A DNA stretch of 64,000 bases from Thuidium tamariscinum (GCA_947034885.2 OX344749.2:13097501-13161500); one strand, 5' to 3'; counted from the stretch's first letter, positions 23,641 to 36,751 are shown. The notes: generated by a model from the sequence alone, not told the origin. Program-made: numbers and translations.

Positions 23641-24310
23641 CTTGAAATTATTGTAACATAGATTTTGGAATTTCTACTTTATTGTGTTAAAGAATTGAAT
23701 TGAAAGTCTAGGAATTTAAAATACAAAGAAAAAACAATTGATTTTTATTCTTTTTTAGTAGATTAGTATGTACATGATTGAAGGAAAAATTGAATTGTCA
23801 AGATGTCAATAGTGCTAAGATGGAATTGAAAATCACTAATTCCAATGGTGAGATTGTTCTAGCAAACTAACTATATCCAATCAAACTTGTTGAAGAATTG
23901 CTATAATTGGATTCAAAAAAGAATTCTTTAAGTTACTTTTTCAAGAAAATAGTATAGATCGCCCAAAAAATAAGATTGTCTTTAACTTATCACTAATAAT
24001 CTATATAGTACAAATCAAAACCTTTTAATGTAGAAAAAAACACTTTCTATAATTTTGAGAATTTTATTTTGACATTCTATAATTTTATTGTGCTACTTGA
24101 CAAAAAAATTTTGGGCTTAGGGTGGCATAAATTTTTTTTCAGAGCATTGATTAAAACTAAAACTACATTTCTAATAGCAAATGTATTTCACTATCTTTGG
24201 AAAAAAATTCAAAAGGTTATAACAAAAAGTGATAGTATAGGAACCTATCTAACTCCATTTTGTTCCCAGAAGAGACATTGGGAGTTTAGGAATAATTTTA
24301 TTATAAGGCA
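23641..24310. repeat. Dispersed repeat, copy 2 (related to 1.01-1.64 kb)
   Basis: Ordered blocks are shared with 1010-1640. It directly abuts the preceding TTAA-bounded element. An 85-codon ORF at 24069-24326 lies in it and is not considered a gene. Confidence 0.5.
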
Positions 24311-25953
24311 AAAAAAATTTGGTTAAGATATAAATATTGACAAAATCTTTTAAAGGAGGTTTGGGGTGATTAAGGATAGAGAAAATGAGGTGAAAAAATA
24401 TGTATACCAAATTAGAGAATGAGTGATAGAAAATAGGTGATAAAAAAATTAAGGTGTGTGTAGATGATGTCTATTTGGAATTAAAATTTGATACTTTTTA
24501 TTTTGTTTTGGTTGCTTTAATCTCAAAATTGATGTTAAGTTTAGAATGATAGGACTTAATGGATCCAAGTAGATCAATAAGTAGTATGTGAATATAAATT
24601 GACTTGTTGGGTAGTTGCCTAGTTGAGAACTAAAAAATCAAGTTGGTGGTAGGTTTTGTCACGAATTATTTGATGGGACCTGTTTGGAATTGCTTTTCAT
24701 CTATTTGAAGGAAAGCTAGAGAGTTTCAATTCTCTACAATTATATATTGTTGAGTGTTATATGATGGATTTTAATTTCCAAGTTTGATTGTTGCATTGTG
24801 ATGGTTGATTGAATGTTTGTTTGTGTATATATAATCTAGTTGAGTTATATATGTTATTGTCAAATTGCTTTCTAAATGATATAGATTGCAAATTTGTAGC
24901 TCAAATCTTGTGGATTGTCTAATTAAATGTGATTCAATAACTATCAATTTGAAATTTGGTATGATTAGTATTGGGAGTACAAGTTTAGTATAATATCTCC
25001 TAAAGGCCAATTGAAAATCTAGGTAAATTCTTACAAAGTCAATTTGGATTAGATGTTTACAAAACTTTTTCTCTAGGTGTGAACATGTACTTCTTAGTGA
25101 AAATTCAATTTTTTGGATCAGGTGCCTAAATCAAAAGTTTTATTGCTTTGAGATTTTTCGGCAAGTAGGAAAATTTGGGCATCTAGTGGGTATCTTTTGT
25201 AAAAATACTCATTATTTCTTAAATTTGATATATATAAATATATATAAATAAAACATAACATGCAATTGTCTTTTAAAAAACAAATTTTAGTTCTCCAAGC
25301 ATATTATAAGAGAAGTCAAACTTTCTTAGCTGTATTGGGGGTGGTCTCAAAGAAATTCATTTTCTTCTAGCTTCAAGCCTTATTTCCTTGCAATTTGTGG
25401 GGTCAAAGTTCTTGAAATTTTTCCCTCATATTCCAAATGTTTGTCTCTTATTTTTTACTATTTGGATTTCAAATAAAAAATTTCCTTATTGCAACAAAAT
25501 ATCAACAAAAAAATGACTATTGTGTTGCCAATCCATTTAACATCCTTGTATTGTAGGTTGATTTTGAGTTAGCTAAACTCCATATTTGCATTTGAGATTT
25601 TTTTCATGAGTGAACAACTGAACATTACATCATATACTTATGAATGGCCAAAATTTGAATTTTTGTGTAGAGCAAAAAAATTTCTTCAAGAGGGCTTGAA
25701 GTGTATATAGTTGGAATTTTTTTTTAAATCAATTGTAAACAATGCATCAAAAATTGATAGTTTGGACTTTTCCCAAGACTTTTTGTCTTCCAAAACACCC
25801 TCCAACCTTTATGGGTTTAATTGGAAGTTGTTAAGCATGTGTATTTTCTAATTTCAAATTTTTTTTAATCAATTTTGGATACGTTTTAATGTGCATGATG
25901 CCATGCTGTAAGTCCATAAACCAAATTGGGTGTTAACTTTGTCTAAACTTATG
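24311..25953. other. AT-rich intergenic DNA, nothing recognised
   Basis: No protein-like ORF and no paired TIRs were found. Confidence 0.4.
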
Positions 25954-27261
25954 TTAACCCCTCACAACCCGAGAGGCCAAAATCTGGCCCTTACGGATTG
26001 AAGAACCAATGTAGTGAACAAGCTGTGATAGCAATGAAGATAAGGTGAAAATATGAAATGTGCAATGTGGGAAGGGGTATGGGAATGTGCAGTTCGATCA
26101 AGAAAGCACATACTCCATACACATGAAATCAGCATTTGCATACAAACACTAGAAATCGGACATGGCGGTTGTGAGGGCTTATCTGATTTTTGACCTGTCA
26201 GAGCTGGTCATAAACTGTTAGGCCTCAGATCCGCCCACACTAATTCTGTACTCTGCTCTGAGGTTAGCATTTGGAATTGGAGTGATTGTTGTGGTGGTTT
26301 AGAGTTCTGTGCAAGGTGGGAGCGTAAGGCTACATAATGGCAAAGTGAGTAAAATTTAGAGGGCCTCATGGAGACATCTACTTGATGCACTATAGGGATG
26401 TTGAGGCTTTGAGTGCATTTTATTGGAGAAGATTGGTTTTCCAAGTGGCTCAAGCGTGGCGACGGCGATGTTGGCACAGCACACAATTTCATGTCACCAG
26501 ATTTGTCTGCTTCAACTCAGGTTTAGGATCCGCATTGTGATGACATTTACAGTTTCAATTGGGAGAGATGGGGGCTTTGTCAGAAAGTGTTGTGTTGATT
26601 TATTTAGGGATGAAGCTTGCAATTAGGTACTTTGTTGTTCGATGAACAAGACCTTCGTGCATCACGGTTTCTTCAAGTGTGCTTTGAGATTCCATCTACT
26701 CACTTCTAATACACAACTTCGTCATTTCTCATGCCCTGAGTTCCGACTTCCGAGACAAGGAAATGTGAACCCACACTAATTTCCATTAGGCAAATATAAC
26801 TGGCTATGACCTATTGTATGTGTTTTTGTCTTTGTTCATCGACGGTTGCCGGATTCTTTGCTTGGCCCGAAGGCTTCATGTTTGACCTCTTGGTTTCTTG
26901 AACATGCATCATCAGAACGTGAAATTTTGTGAGCATAGTGTACAAGTGAGGGTCACCAGTTGGTGGAATTTGTACTGCATTCTGAGATGTATAATGCCAA
27001 AGAATCATGTTGAAAACCCCAAGAAACATGAAAAGCGGCACTTTCTCTAGCAAAAGTATGTCCATCAAACATTATGATCTCATCTCTAGAGGCTAGATTT
27101 GTGAATCCGAGTGGAACTACCTATTCATCTTGCAAGTTATGAGTAGATGCAACAGTAGATTCACGTGCAAATGTGGCAATAAACAGTTGTACTGATTCAA
27201 TTGTAAGCTGCTCTTAAAACGACCTCGTGACGCTATTGAGGCTAGGGCTGTAAGGGGTTAA
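25954..27261. mobile_element. 1.3-kb TTAA-bounded element with GC-richer interior
   Basis: The ends are TTAACCCCTCACAACCCGAG and, inverted, TTAACCCCTTACAGCCCTAG. The interior is clearly less AT-rich than the surroundings and carries minus-strand ORFs of 94 codons (26492-26208) and 85 codons (27068-26811), plus a plus-strand ORF of 67 codons. Neither has a recognisable transposase motif. It is the largest TTAA-bounded element here and could be a degenerate piggyBac derivative or one that captured host sequence. Confidence 0.6.
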
Positions 27262-30109
27262 ATCAGTAGGAGTACAAATTGTAATTTGTGAAGTGTTTGG
27301 AGAATTAAGACACGGCCAATCAGGATAGGGAGTGTGTGTGTCTCTGTACTTGTCTAGATGGAGAATTGACGATGAATGTTAAGGTGGATGTTATGTGAGT
27401 TGAGAGTGACTAATTAAAAAAATTGGGACTTATTGAAAATTGAAGTGACACAAGCGGGTGAATTGGAAGTTGTTGTAAGCCCAAATTAGAATATAAATTT
27501 ATGTGTTGAATAAGAGAACAAGTAAAAAAGAGATATCTAAATTGGATGTAAATAAATACCAGATTTGTCATCTAAATATGTACTTAAATTTGGTTTATGC
27601 ATTAGTGGAAGCTCAAGCTATAGAATTGTAGTTGAAAATTAAGGGACTAATTTGCTAAGAAGATATTAAGCCAAACGAGAAAGAAAAGAAGTAATCCAAT
27701 TTGCACAAAGTGTTGTTAGTTGTGAAGAATAATAGAAAGCAAAAAAAATTAGGGCAAATTTTTGAACTTTATTACCTTTAAGAATGGAGTGACATATTGT
27801 TCAATAAATGGTGAATTTGGAAGAATTATCATTTGTATTGTTGAATTGAAATTTGTTTGCCTATAGATTGTATTTTTTTGTTTGGATTCACGAAAACTTA
27901 TTAATTATAGTCTTTTTTAGCAAGATTTCTACAAGGATTTATATTTCTAAATTAGATGTGTTAGAACCTTACTACAATGTAGTATTAGTATTGTGAAAAT
28001 TTAGAATTTTGTAACAATGTAATAATGTTATTGATGTCAATGTATTGGAAAATGCTCAAATACAAGCTTGTAGGTACTAGCAAAGGGAGCAGTTTTAGTA
28101 TTCCTTATAGGCAAAGTAATAGTAATCTCTTATAAGAATAGTACCTTTCTTCACTTGTTTTATTGCACACAAGGAATGTAGCCATTGCAAAGAAAAGTCA
28201 AACAAGGAATTTGTAAAGATGTCCCCACCTCCAAATCAACTCAATTTTCAAAATTCAGTCTTCTTGAATGTATATTATACCTCTAAATCTAACTTAGATG
28301 TAGATTTTAGAAAGCAAAATCAATACGATATATAGATTTTGGAGATTCTTATATTTTTGTATAGATTTTGAATTTCCAATCTCATCGATTTGTACATTTC
28401 AAATTTTTAATGCAGATCCTTTCTAGATTTCAATAGTTCAAAATATAGACCTGTAATATGTAGATTTTTATTTTACAAACATTTTAAAATTTTATTTATC
28501 ATAAAAAATTTACATTTCTAGATTGTGCATTAATAAGATTTGGTAAAGTTTTGTGATTTAAAAATTATGATTCATTCTTTGACAACTCCCAACTCTTATG
28601 TATCCTACCTCACAATACCTTTGACAATCAATATGGAACAATTAAAACTTGTAAATCTACTATATACTAGATGGAAATAGCATTGAAATGTAAGATGTGC
28701 TACTATTTTGTAAAGTCTACCCATTTAGATTGCATGTATAGGATTTGGGGAAAAATCACAAAATCCTTGCAAAGGAAATCCACGACTTTGTTTTTTATAG
28801 AAATTCTTTGAAGATTCCTTCACAACAACATTTAAACACAGGGATACATGGAAAGTGGTACAAACTAGCAAGGAAAAACTACTTTCTCTCCAAACTAATC
28901 ATTGGGAATTCCAAACAAGCCCATTGTGTAGCAACTATATAAATGATTTACTTCAACGATGTGAGATTGTCTATATCAACTTATATACAACTTATTTAAA
29001 CCTAAAAACTTAAAATTCATTCTAAGAACAATAGTACATTGAAAATTTGTAATTTTTATTAAAATTCTTTCCTTCTAAGTTCAAAATGTTAATTTTTTTT
29101 ATTCAAGTAATTTTTGAAGGATTCTTTATTAATTGAAAAAGTTAATTTTTGAGGTGAAATCTAGTATTAACCTTTGAATTATAGAATATTTGTCAAACAA
29201 ATTCCTTACAATTTACATTGTACAAATGCTATTGAATTAACACAAGAATCTTAGAAAAGATTGATGGATGAAAAAAATGCACTTCTCATGCTTGGGATGT
29301 GTTTATGTTCATTGTTTGCTTGCAAGATTTGAAAATACATTCTTATAGGGTTAAAAGTTAATCTAAGGTTCAACCTTATACTGCATTATGGTCACTTCTT
29401 GCTTTGTACTCTTGATGTGAATTTTAGCCAAAAATAATATTTTATATTTTTGAGCCCAAATAATTAAGTGAAATACATCAAATGCAATTTATATCCTAAT
29501 TTGAAACTTTTAAAAGATTAAATATTTATATTGCAATTTGAATGTTGAACCAATATCTATAGAGTATTGATCTTCTAATTTCTTAGTGACATCATAATTT
29601 TGGTTTATATCACAATGCTATATACAAAAATATACACCTAGTCTAAATTTTAGATTTTTTAAACATATTTTGTATTTGATATGAATTTTCTTCATTTTTC
29701 CTTTAAAATACACAATAATTTCAATTTCTCTCTAAAAAGTTTGAAATTTTTTCAATTCATAGAATCACACTATTGGTATTTTATATTTGAAGTATAAATG
29801 TAAAAAATTCATTCATACATAGTTGCAAAATGGTAGCAAACAAAGTAATAAATTTTCAAACTTGAAATGGATGGTTATTTGGTCATGAGCTCATACTTAT
29901 AGGGTTAATTTACTTGAAGAGATCATGAATTTTGAAACTCAGTTGGGTGACTAGATTTAAGAGGCCCTCTTTACAATCATAATGAGAAGCCACTTTGGAA
30001 AAAACTCTCAAAGTCCATTGCTTGTGCTTAAAAGAGTAGCTACTAGAGGCCTTTGGGGTGGAGTAGTAAGAGGGGATTCAAGTGTCTTATTTATTGTTTT
30101 AGTATATTT
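27262..30109. other. Long AT-rich intergenic stretch, nothing recognised
   Basis: Only short ORFs occur (longest about 65 codons). No paired TIRs or gene-like exons were recognised by eye. Confidence 0.4.
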
Positions 30110-30273
30110 CACTAGAAGAAAAAGGGGTATTTTACATATAGTCCTAGAGAGTATATTTCTAGTAAAATTTTACTAGAAAGACACATATTTCTTACTTAAA
30201 ATCTCCTACAAAGGTCATTACTTAAAATCTTATCTTTAGGACTATATTTAAAATCCCCCTTTCTCTTGTAGTG
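30110..30273. mobile_element. CACTA-type MITE (164 bp)
   Basis: The left end CACTAGAAGAAAAAGGGG and the inverted right end CACTACAAGAGAAAGGGG share about 36 bp of near-identity, extending to ATATAGTCCT. The element is flanked by a 3-bp duplication TTT (30107-30109 and 30274-30276). CACTACAAGAAA termini with 3-bp target duplications define plant CACTA (En/Spm) elements. It is far too short to encode a transposase. Confidence 0.85.
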
Positions 30274-30593
30274 TTTTTTAAACTAGGGCAATTTGTATTG
30301 TGTGTTCTTTTTAAATGTTTGATTGTGAAACCTTTAACCCAAGGTTCCCCCAAAAATGTAAATAAGCCTTCATGTCTTGAGATGGCTCCAACTGTAATTC
30401 TAGGAGACTAAAAACTTATGCATTGTTTGGCCAAGGAAGATAAAAGTGTTGTCTATATTGTTCTATCCTTTACACTTAGAATTTCAAGTGCAACATTATA
30501 TACCTTAATCTTTTCAATTTTGAAGGCTTTCATTGATTGAAAGTTTTAAATTTATGACTTCTCAACTTTAGTGATAAGAGGCTCTAAGATAGG

Positions 30594-30911
30594 ATGTGGA
30601 TAGTGGAAAATGATGGAAAAGTATTTTTTCTATTACAACAACTTTCAAGTGTTCAAAAAAAGTATAAAAATTGTATTCATTGTGAAGTTGATTGTAGAAA
30701 TCCATCATCTCCTTCAAATTGTGAAATTTCCTTTCTAAATGGATTAACCCATGAAGGACTAGTCAACCACTTTTTGGTTGATATTGACACATTTTCATTG
30801 GTAATCAAAGTTTTAGAAAGAATTTGGAAATGGACAAAAGAAGACAAGTGTGAAGAATGGGGAATTGAATGCGTTGGGACAAGAATTACAACAATTTGTG
30901 CTAGCATGTGA
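30594..30911 (+). CDS. Hypothetical ORF, 105 codons
   Basis: An uninterrupted 105-codon frame starting MWIVENDGK is unusually long for such AT-rich DNA. It has a plausible globular composition with seven cysteines. Its end, WTKEDKCEEWGIECVGTRIT, faintly recalls the Cys-Trp-Cys cap of plant LRR proteins, but no LRR follows. No splice partners were found. It may be an exon of a decayed gene or chance. No function is proposed. Confidence 0.2.
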   Translation: MWIVENDGKVFFLLQQLSSVQKKYKNCIHCEVDCRNPSSPSNCEISFLNGLTHEGLVNHFLVDIDTFSLVIKVLERIWKWTKEDKCEEWGIECVGTRITTICASM

Positions 30912-31542
30912 TTTAGGGGTTGAAAAAACTAACCAAATATAGATTGAAAATACAAAAATCTTTCAACAGGAGAACCTTCAATTGCCAAAAAAATATATTG
31001 TACAAGCCCAAGTATTTACCAATTTCAATTCATCAATATGATTAGATCTTGAGGTTGTATCACAATTTAGTATTTTTTTCCCATGTTTAGCTTAGGGCTA
31101 GAAAATATTTTGCCCACTCCCAAAACCAACTATTGTCCTTAATGGATTAACCCCCTTCAATTTCTTGACTATGTTTTTACCAAAACTGCTCTGAAATGGT
31201 GGATAATTTAGTTCTAGAATTGAAAAATGCCAATCTTGATGGTTTTCATTGTTTAATGAATAATCTAAATTCAATATTTTTATTTTTTCAAAAAATATTG
31301 AAAGTTTAGTGAAATGAAGGCCTTCAAAGTTTATTTTAGAATAAGAATCATAACTACTAACAAACTAAAACACCTTGTAAATTTTATGTCATCAATCAAA
31401 ATAGAATGACTCAAAGCTTTTTAATTACACAAAATATAAATATATAAGTGTAGAAAACCAATTTCAAATTTTTGTTTTTGGAAAAAGTGATTTTTTAAGA
31501 TCTACATAGAATGCCTGTTTGGTGAAAAAAACTACATATCAT
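30912..31542. other. AT-rich intergenic DNA, nothing recognised
   Basis: No ORF or TIR pair was found. Confidence 0.4.
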
Positions 31543-31564
31543 GGGTGATTGCAAAAAACCATTA

Positions 31565-31836
31565 GGAGGGATTTGAAGCCTCTGAAAGAGTGAGTATTCC
31601 CACAACCTAAAAATACAAAATCGGTCGTGGGAATGCAGTTTTGTAGGAATCCTACATGGTTGAGCAATTGCAACATCATTATTTTATTTTTATTTTTTTT
31701 AAATTGGACTTTTTTTTCATATTTCAGAAGCCAATTTTTTTTTAATTTCAATTTCTAAATAACAACAACTAGCAATTCCCCAGACAGTTTCAGGAACAGA
31801 CCCTGAAATGGCCCTTGGGAGCCCTCAAATCCCTCC
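31565..31836. mobile_element. TA-type MITE (272 bp), nested
   Basis: Its inverted ends GGAGGGATTTGA are perfect and are flanked by TA (31563-31564, 31837-31838). It splits the terminal repeat of the older element, whose sequence resumes at once as 'cacttgtcctatttg'. The related copy is at 48597-48878. Confidence 0.8.
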
Positions 31837-32195
31837 TAATGCACTTGTCCTATTTGATGTCACTTGTTGCGTGTTGATATCTTATTTGGTCACAACTTTT
31901 GTAATGTGGCTCCAAATGACTCAAAATTTACAGGAAAGGTATTCATGACTATCATACAATTAGCTTAAATTTTTTGATAATTGTCAAAAATAATTTACTA
32001 TCCAAAAATAGACCCCAATTTAATATCACACTTGCCAGTTTGGAGTTTCTTAGTACTATTTAGTATCCAAAAAAACAAATTTTGAGCTAAAATATAGAGG
32101 ATATAGTCTTCAAATAGACTTGTAGCTAGTGGTTGGAGAATTTCACAAAATAAATAATTTTATGTGGTGTAGGTCTGCAAAGTAAGCCTCTTTCT

Positions 32196-32736
32196 TTAAC
32201 CCCTATGCGCTCAAATGACCATTTTTTGGTCGTTGCCCAACTTCAGGCAAAATTTTCTGGTAGAAAAAAAAATTCAAATTTTTTTTTCAGTTTTGAAAAA
32301 ATTGGATTGCCTTTCAACATTTATATTCAAAACTAAGATCGGTGTGGTCAAATGAAAGTTATAAGAGAAAATAGCACAAAGTGTTTAGAATTGCTTAGTG
32401 TTGAAAAACTTACTATTTGGAGAAAGTGTTGATGCTCTCATCCTCAAATCTTTTTCATTTTTTCACAAATCAATAGAAACCACAATTTTGAACAATCAAA
32501 AAATTTATCATGTACTAAATATATAAATTGTATTTTTGGTGAATTTTTGAAGTTATATCTTCAAAATTCATTTAAAGAGAATCTAAAAATAATTTTATAT
32601 TTTTAACCATATGAATACTTTCTACATTTTGTGCTTTACATTATCTTCTCTGATGCTAACTTCAAAAAAGTTATAGAACTTATATTTTATAACACATTTG
32701 TGTTTTGTCCTTACCCCTTGGACTTTTAGGGGTTAA
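32196..32736. mobile_element. TTAA-bounded element, nested (541 bp)
   Basis: The ends are TTAACCCCTATGCGC and, inverted, TTAACCCCTAAAAGTCC. At 39830-39880 the homologous site in another copy of the host element has no insertion ('gagcttctttctg...catataaaatatta'), so this is an insertion and not part of the older element. Confidence 0.8.
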
Positions 32737-33067
32737 ATATATAAAATATCATTTTGGTGGGTTTTTTGGTGAATGACCATATCCATAGACTGTTGTTACA
32801 AATGTCAAATTATTTATTTATTTGTTTAACTAATTTAAACATCTAAGTGCCTATTTTCTTAAGATTTGGTAGTTTTCTAGTTGCTACTTAGAGAGTTTTT
32901 CTATAAATTTCCTTTGGTGGTTACCTTTGTTTCAAAAGGTATATATATTATTCATATCTTTTAAAAATTAAAATAATAATAATTTTCTAATTTTAAAATA
33001 TTCTTCATGAAATCATGAATACTATTGAAAACACAATAAAATTGATAGGTGTTTCTTGCAATCACTC

Positions 33068-35028
33068 TCATACAATGATTTCTTATTCTTTTACAATGTG
33101 GTAAGAAGTTCTAAAAATTGTTGGGACTTAAATATTTTCTTCATCTACATGTTGTGTGAAAATTTCAATGAAAAACAAAACAAAACTTCATTTGTAGTGA
33201 ACTACCGCAAAATTCTATATTACCAAAAAACAACAACTAGGTCCTTTAGAAGTTAATGCTGTATGAGAATTAAATTGATTGATAGAAAACTAAAATTATA
33301 ATCATTTGCAAACTAGAATTCTGTAATTTAGTCACATTTATACTTTAAGAAAATGTGAATTGATTTTTACTTGGTTTGCATTTATAAGAAGCAATAACAT
33401 AATTGAGTCCAAAAAATAATTAGAAAAAAAATCTCACCCTTGAAGAGGACGATTTGACATTAGGCCAATGTGTAAATCCATGTCAATTTTTTTAAAAAAA
33501 ATTTTAAACTAAAAAAATTTAGTCCCTAATCATATATGGCAAACTAGTGATCTACGTGCACTGATTTTTTCTAAATTTGTCTTCTTCTTGATTTGAGGTT
33601 GCAACTCCACATCATGAAGGGGGAATACAAAGTTTATGCAAAAAATCTCTTAATTCTTAAAGGATGGCCAGATCTATAGCCACTCGTTTCAAGCCTCATT
33701 GTCCTTCAATCAGTTTGTTGGCATTTTTGAACTAGATACATGTGAAGTTTTTTATTTTTAAAGATGAAATTACATGTCTTCTACACTTTACAAAAAATTT
33801 AGATTTTTTTATGGAGAATTGATTTTGTTGAAAATATATTGAAGAAAAAGTGAAGAAAAATCACATTGAATGGAAAATTATTTTCAAAAATACGAAGCTT
33901 TCACCATGGGTGTATATGACATTAACAAACATTATGGTGTAAACCTGATTTCCATGACATTCTTTAATTTCAATGCATAAGACATTGAAAATACATCCAA
34001 ATTTCAAAATGCAATAAAATATTCAAATTAGATTAGAAACTACAATAGAACTATAGAAGACCTTTATTTTGTTAGTTGTCCAACCCAAATTCCAATAATG
34101 TCATTTTTGTAGAGAAATTTCAGATTTCAAGTAAGAAGCAGCAACTTCTCACTAAATACACTAAAATAGCATATTTTGTCATTTATTTTTTTTAATAACT
34201 TCTCATTCACTTTAAGACAAATATTAGCAAGACTATAATATCAATTAGCTACTCTTCATAACCCTCCACGAAAAGTCAACAAGCAAAAAATGAATGAAAA
34301 AGCGCTTTAATGAGTCTCTCTCCAGATCACGTTCTAATCATCAAACGACACGAAATCATTGGCACTAATGGTGTTAAGGGGTTAATTAATCCCTTCTTTG
34401 TAAAAGAGTGAACTCAAACCACAAGTTAGAAAGAAGACAAACAAATGTGATTCTCTTGCATTCCAAGCATTCTTCTTGTCATTTTCGTAAAATATGCTAG
34501 TTGATTTTGGTATAGCTAAGTTGGGTGGACTCCTTGACTGGAACAGGACGTGATTTATTAGTACAACTAGCTGATGCCCAAGACAACAAATAGATATAAC
34601 TCATCCACATGCGACCTGTTACTGGAATACTGGCTACTCACCTAGTCAATCAACTGAAACTTGCTGCACAAATTATTCATAATTCATATTCTTCCTATCA
34701 GGTCGAGCAAAACATCCACAAGGTGATCACGTGCATGCAAAATACCATGAATTGATTCAAGATGAAGTACTAAAATATATTTAAGGTAATCTCATAAAGC
34801 TTGGTCCATGCTGCAGTCAAAGCCCGCTTACTTTTCCACAAGGTGTCATCCCACAAGACTCTCAACCTATCTCAAAGACATAGATGTAGTCCAGTGGCTT
34901 ACTTCAACAAACCAACACAAATTCTCACAACCTGCTGAAACTCAGCATTATCACAACGAAAGTGCAAACAGTAAGTGTAACGCAAAAGAAGTCATGCCTC
35001 CGGATCTTCTTCGCTCAGGTGGAGCTGA
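33068..35028. other. Intergenic; transition to the lipid transfer protein gene
   Basis: The stretch is AT-rich to about 34.3 kb, then composition rises. A GGGGTTAATTAA word at 34377-34388 resembles the right end of a TTAA element but no left end was found. An ORF at 34808-35035 overlaps the 3' end of the next gene on the opposite strand and is not called. Confidence 0.4.
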
Positions 35029-35600
35029 TCACTGACCTCCTGGAATCACTTGGCCTGCAGGCACATTGAACCGAAAACTTAATTCCTAGGCAGCTGAATA
35101 ATATGACTGTACATGAAGAATTAATGCGATCAATACATTCGCTGTGACTGGAACTAGCTAGCTACTGTAGTTTCGGACGATCACTTGGATGCATTTAATT
35201 TCATCATCATTCGAGGAGCAGCTCGCAAGGTGGAGAATTGAAAGAAAGCAGGGAACTTACCATTGCACACGCTGCCAGCCTTGAACACGAGCTTGCACTT
35301 CTGCGGGAGCTTGATAGCGTACTCTGGTTTGGCCCCGGACTTCGCGAACTGAGGACTAGTTGCAGCCTGGCAGAGGCAAGCGGGGCCTGAAGCTGCGAGG
35401 TAGGTCTGCAGCCCCTGGCAGCAGGCAGCCGAAGGCATGACATCCGCCACTGCGGCGGAGTAGCAGGTGGCCAAATTGGGGGGTGCACCGCATGCAGCCT
35501 GTGTTTCTGTGAAGATTGCGCTCAGCGCCAGCAGCAGCAGCAGGAGCGCAAGAACAGGGCTTGTAGTCGTCGTCAAGGTGAAGCTCATCTTCGCGGCCAT
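35029..35600 (-). CDS. Non-specific lipid transfer protein (two exons)
   Basis: Exon 1 is 35600-35261 with the consensus donor ATG|GTAAGT; exon 2 is 35054-35029 after CTGCAG, adding GQVIPGGQ and a stop. The product is 121 residues. An N-terminal signal peptide (hydrophobic core LALLLLLLALSAIF, cleavage near TQA/A) precedes the eight-cysteine motif: C37, C46, C60-C61, C75-L-C77, C102 and C112. This is the plant nsLTP disulfide pattern, which folds a helical bundle around a lipid-binding cavity; such proteins are secreted and act in cuticle lipid delivery or defence. ATG 35600 is preferred to the upstream in-frame ATG at 35693, whose extra 31 residues do not resemble a signal sequence; a second Met at residue 5 is also possible. 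The intron just before the last few codons is the position common in this family. Confidence 0.9.
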
Positions 35601-36749
35601 GGAACGTCGATCTGGACTCCGAAGTCGTCTGGCAGAATTAATGATCGATATATCACAATGAAGATCTATCGAATTGAAGCTAGTGTGCTTCACGAGTAGC
35701 TAGACTTGGAGAGCAATAGAACCTGGGTTTAGCCTGAATGTGAGTTTCAAGAGCATGGAGATTATATTGAGCTGCTGCTATTATTGTTGATGTGAAATAT
35801 TTCACATCAATCAGGTCTCTGCACATAAACAATGGAAATAAAGAGAGCTGCTGCAACATTATTGAGATATTAGGTGAAAGAGTGCTTTCAAAACTGTGGC
35901 AGAGGCAGATGAAGGAGACATGGCCTTGCTTGCTATCAACTGTTAATTGGTGAGTACTTCAATGTCAGAATGGGAACCAAGTTGTAACAGGCTAACAGCA
36001 GACTGAGGGTAATTTGGGGACATACGGTGATTCGACACGTACTCCAGGAAATTGTTAGACATAATTAGAAGGTGATATTGCAGGAAGTAGACATTCAAGA
36101 GTTGTGTGCGTGGAAGTAAGGTGTCGTCCAAGTGCATGTGCCGTCGTGTCAAGTGGTCGACAATATCATGAGTTCACAAAACTTGATGAAGTGAAAGGGA
36201 GAAGAGGATAAGCAGCTTGCTTGCAGTACGGCAACTTCACCTCATTGCAAACCTGTTTCCAAACCTGACACCGACAAATGTTTGCGTGAAATGAACAACT
36301 TCAATTCACGAGTTCATGGGTGTGAAGGGTCGATTCATTGCGGGTTCACCTATTTTCAACACTTTTCAAATTCGAAGGCTATGTCTATCAAGTCCTGGCT
36401 ACAATGTTTACAACTGAATTGGGTATCCTCTATGGCTCTATTTTGACTGCCAACAATAACAGAGACATTCGATGATTCGAATATGAGGAACCACGCTCAA
36501 AACGAATTCTTATTCAGAAAGACAATTTACCAAGCAACTTCCTTCAGGTGCAGTTTTGCTGATAACTTACCTGCTGATTAGCACGTCAAGGTTGTGCTGG
36601 TGTCCATCTCCTAAGTGAAGGCCTTACGAGAAAGACACAACACCATCCCTGCGAAAAACTTAGCAGCTGACACATATATTTTCTAGGCAGAGGAGAAATT
36701 TCAAAGCCCAGCTAAGCTAATAATGAATGGTTTGTCGTGAGCCTCCATG
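35601..36749. other. 5' flank of the lipid transfer protein gene
   Basis: The DNA is moderately GC-richer than background and should include the promoter. A TGTGAAATATTTCACATCA near-palindrome (35790-35808) lies about 190 bp upstream of the start codon. No other gene was recognised. Confidence 0.4.
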
Positions 36750-36751
36750 TA

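Larger units (their letters stand above)
31543..33067. mobile_element. GGGTGATTGCAAG-family element with two nested insertions
   Basis: The left end GGGTGATTGCAAAAAAC and the inverted right end GAGTGATTGCAAGAAACACC bracket a copy collinear with the element ending at 40205. Two younger elements interrupt it: a TA-type MITE (31565-31836) within the left TIR and a TTAA-bounded element (32196-32736) in the middle. Without them it is about 0.7 kb, the family's usual length. It is non-coding. Confidence 0.75.

Noticed and set aside
34370-34390. GGGGTTAATTAA as the right end of another TTAA element
   Set aside because: No matching left end was located; an isolated word is not enough. The same applies to the word at 63036-63049.
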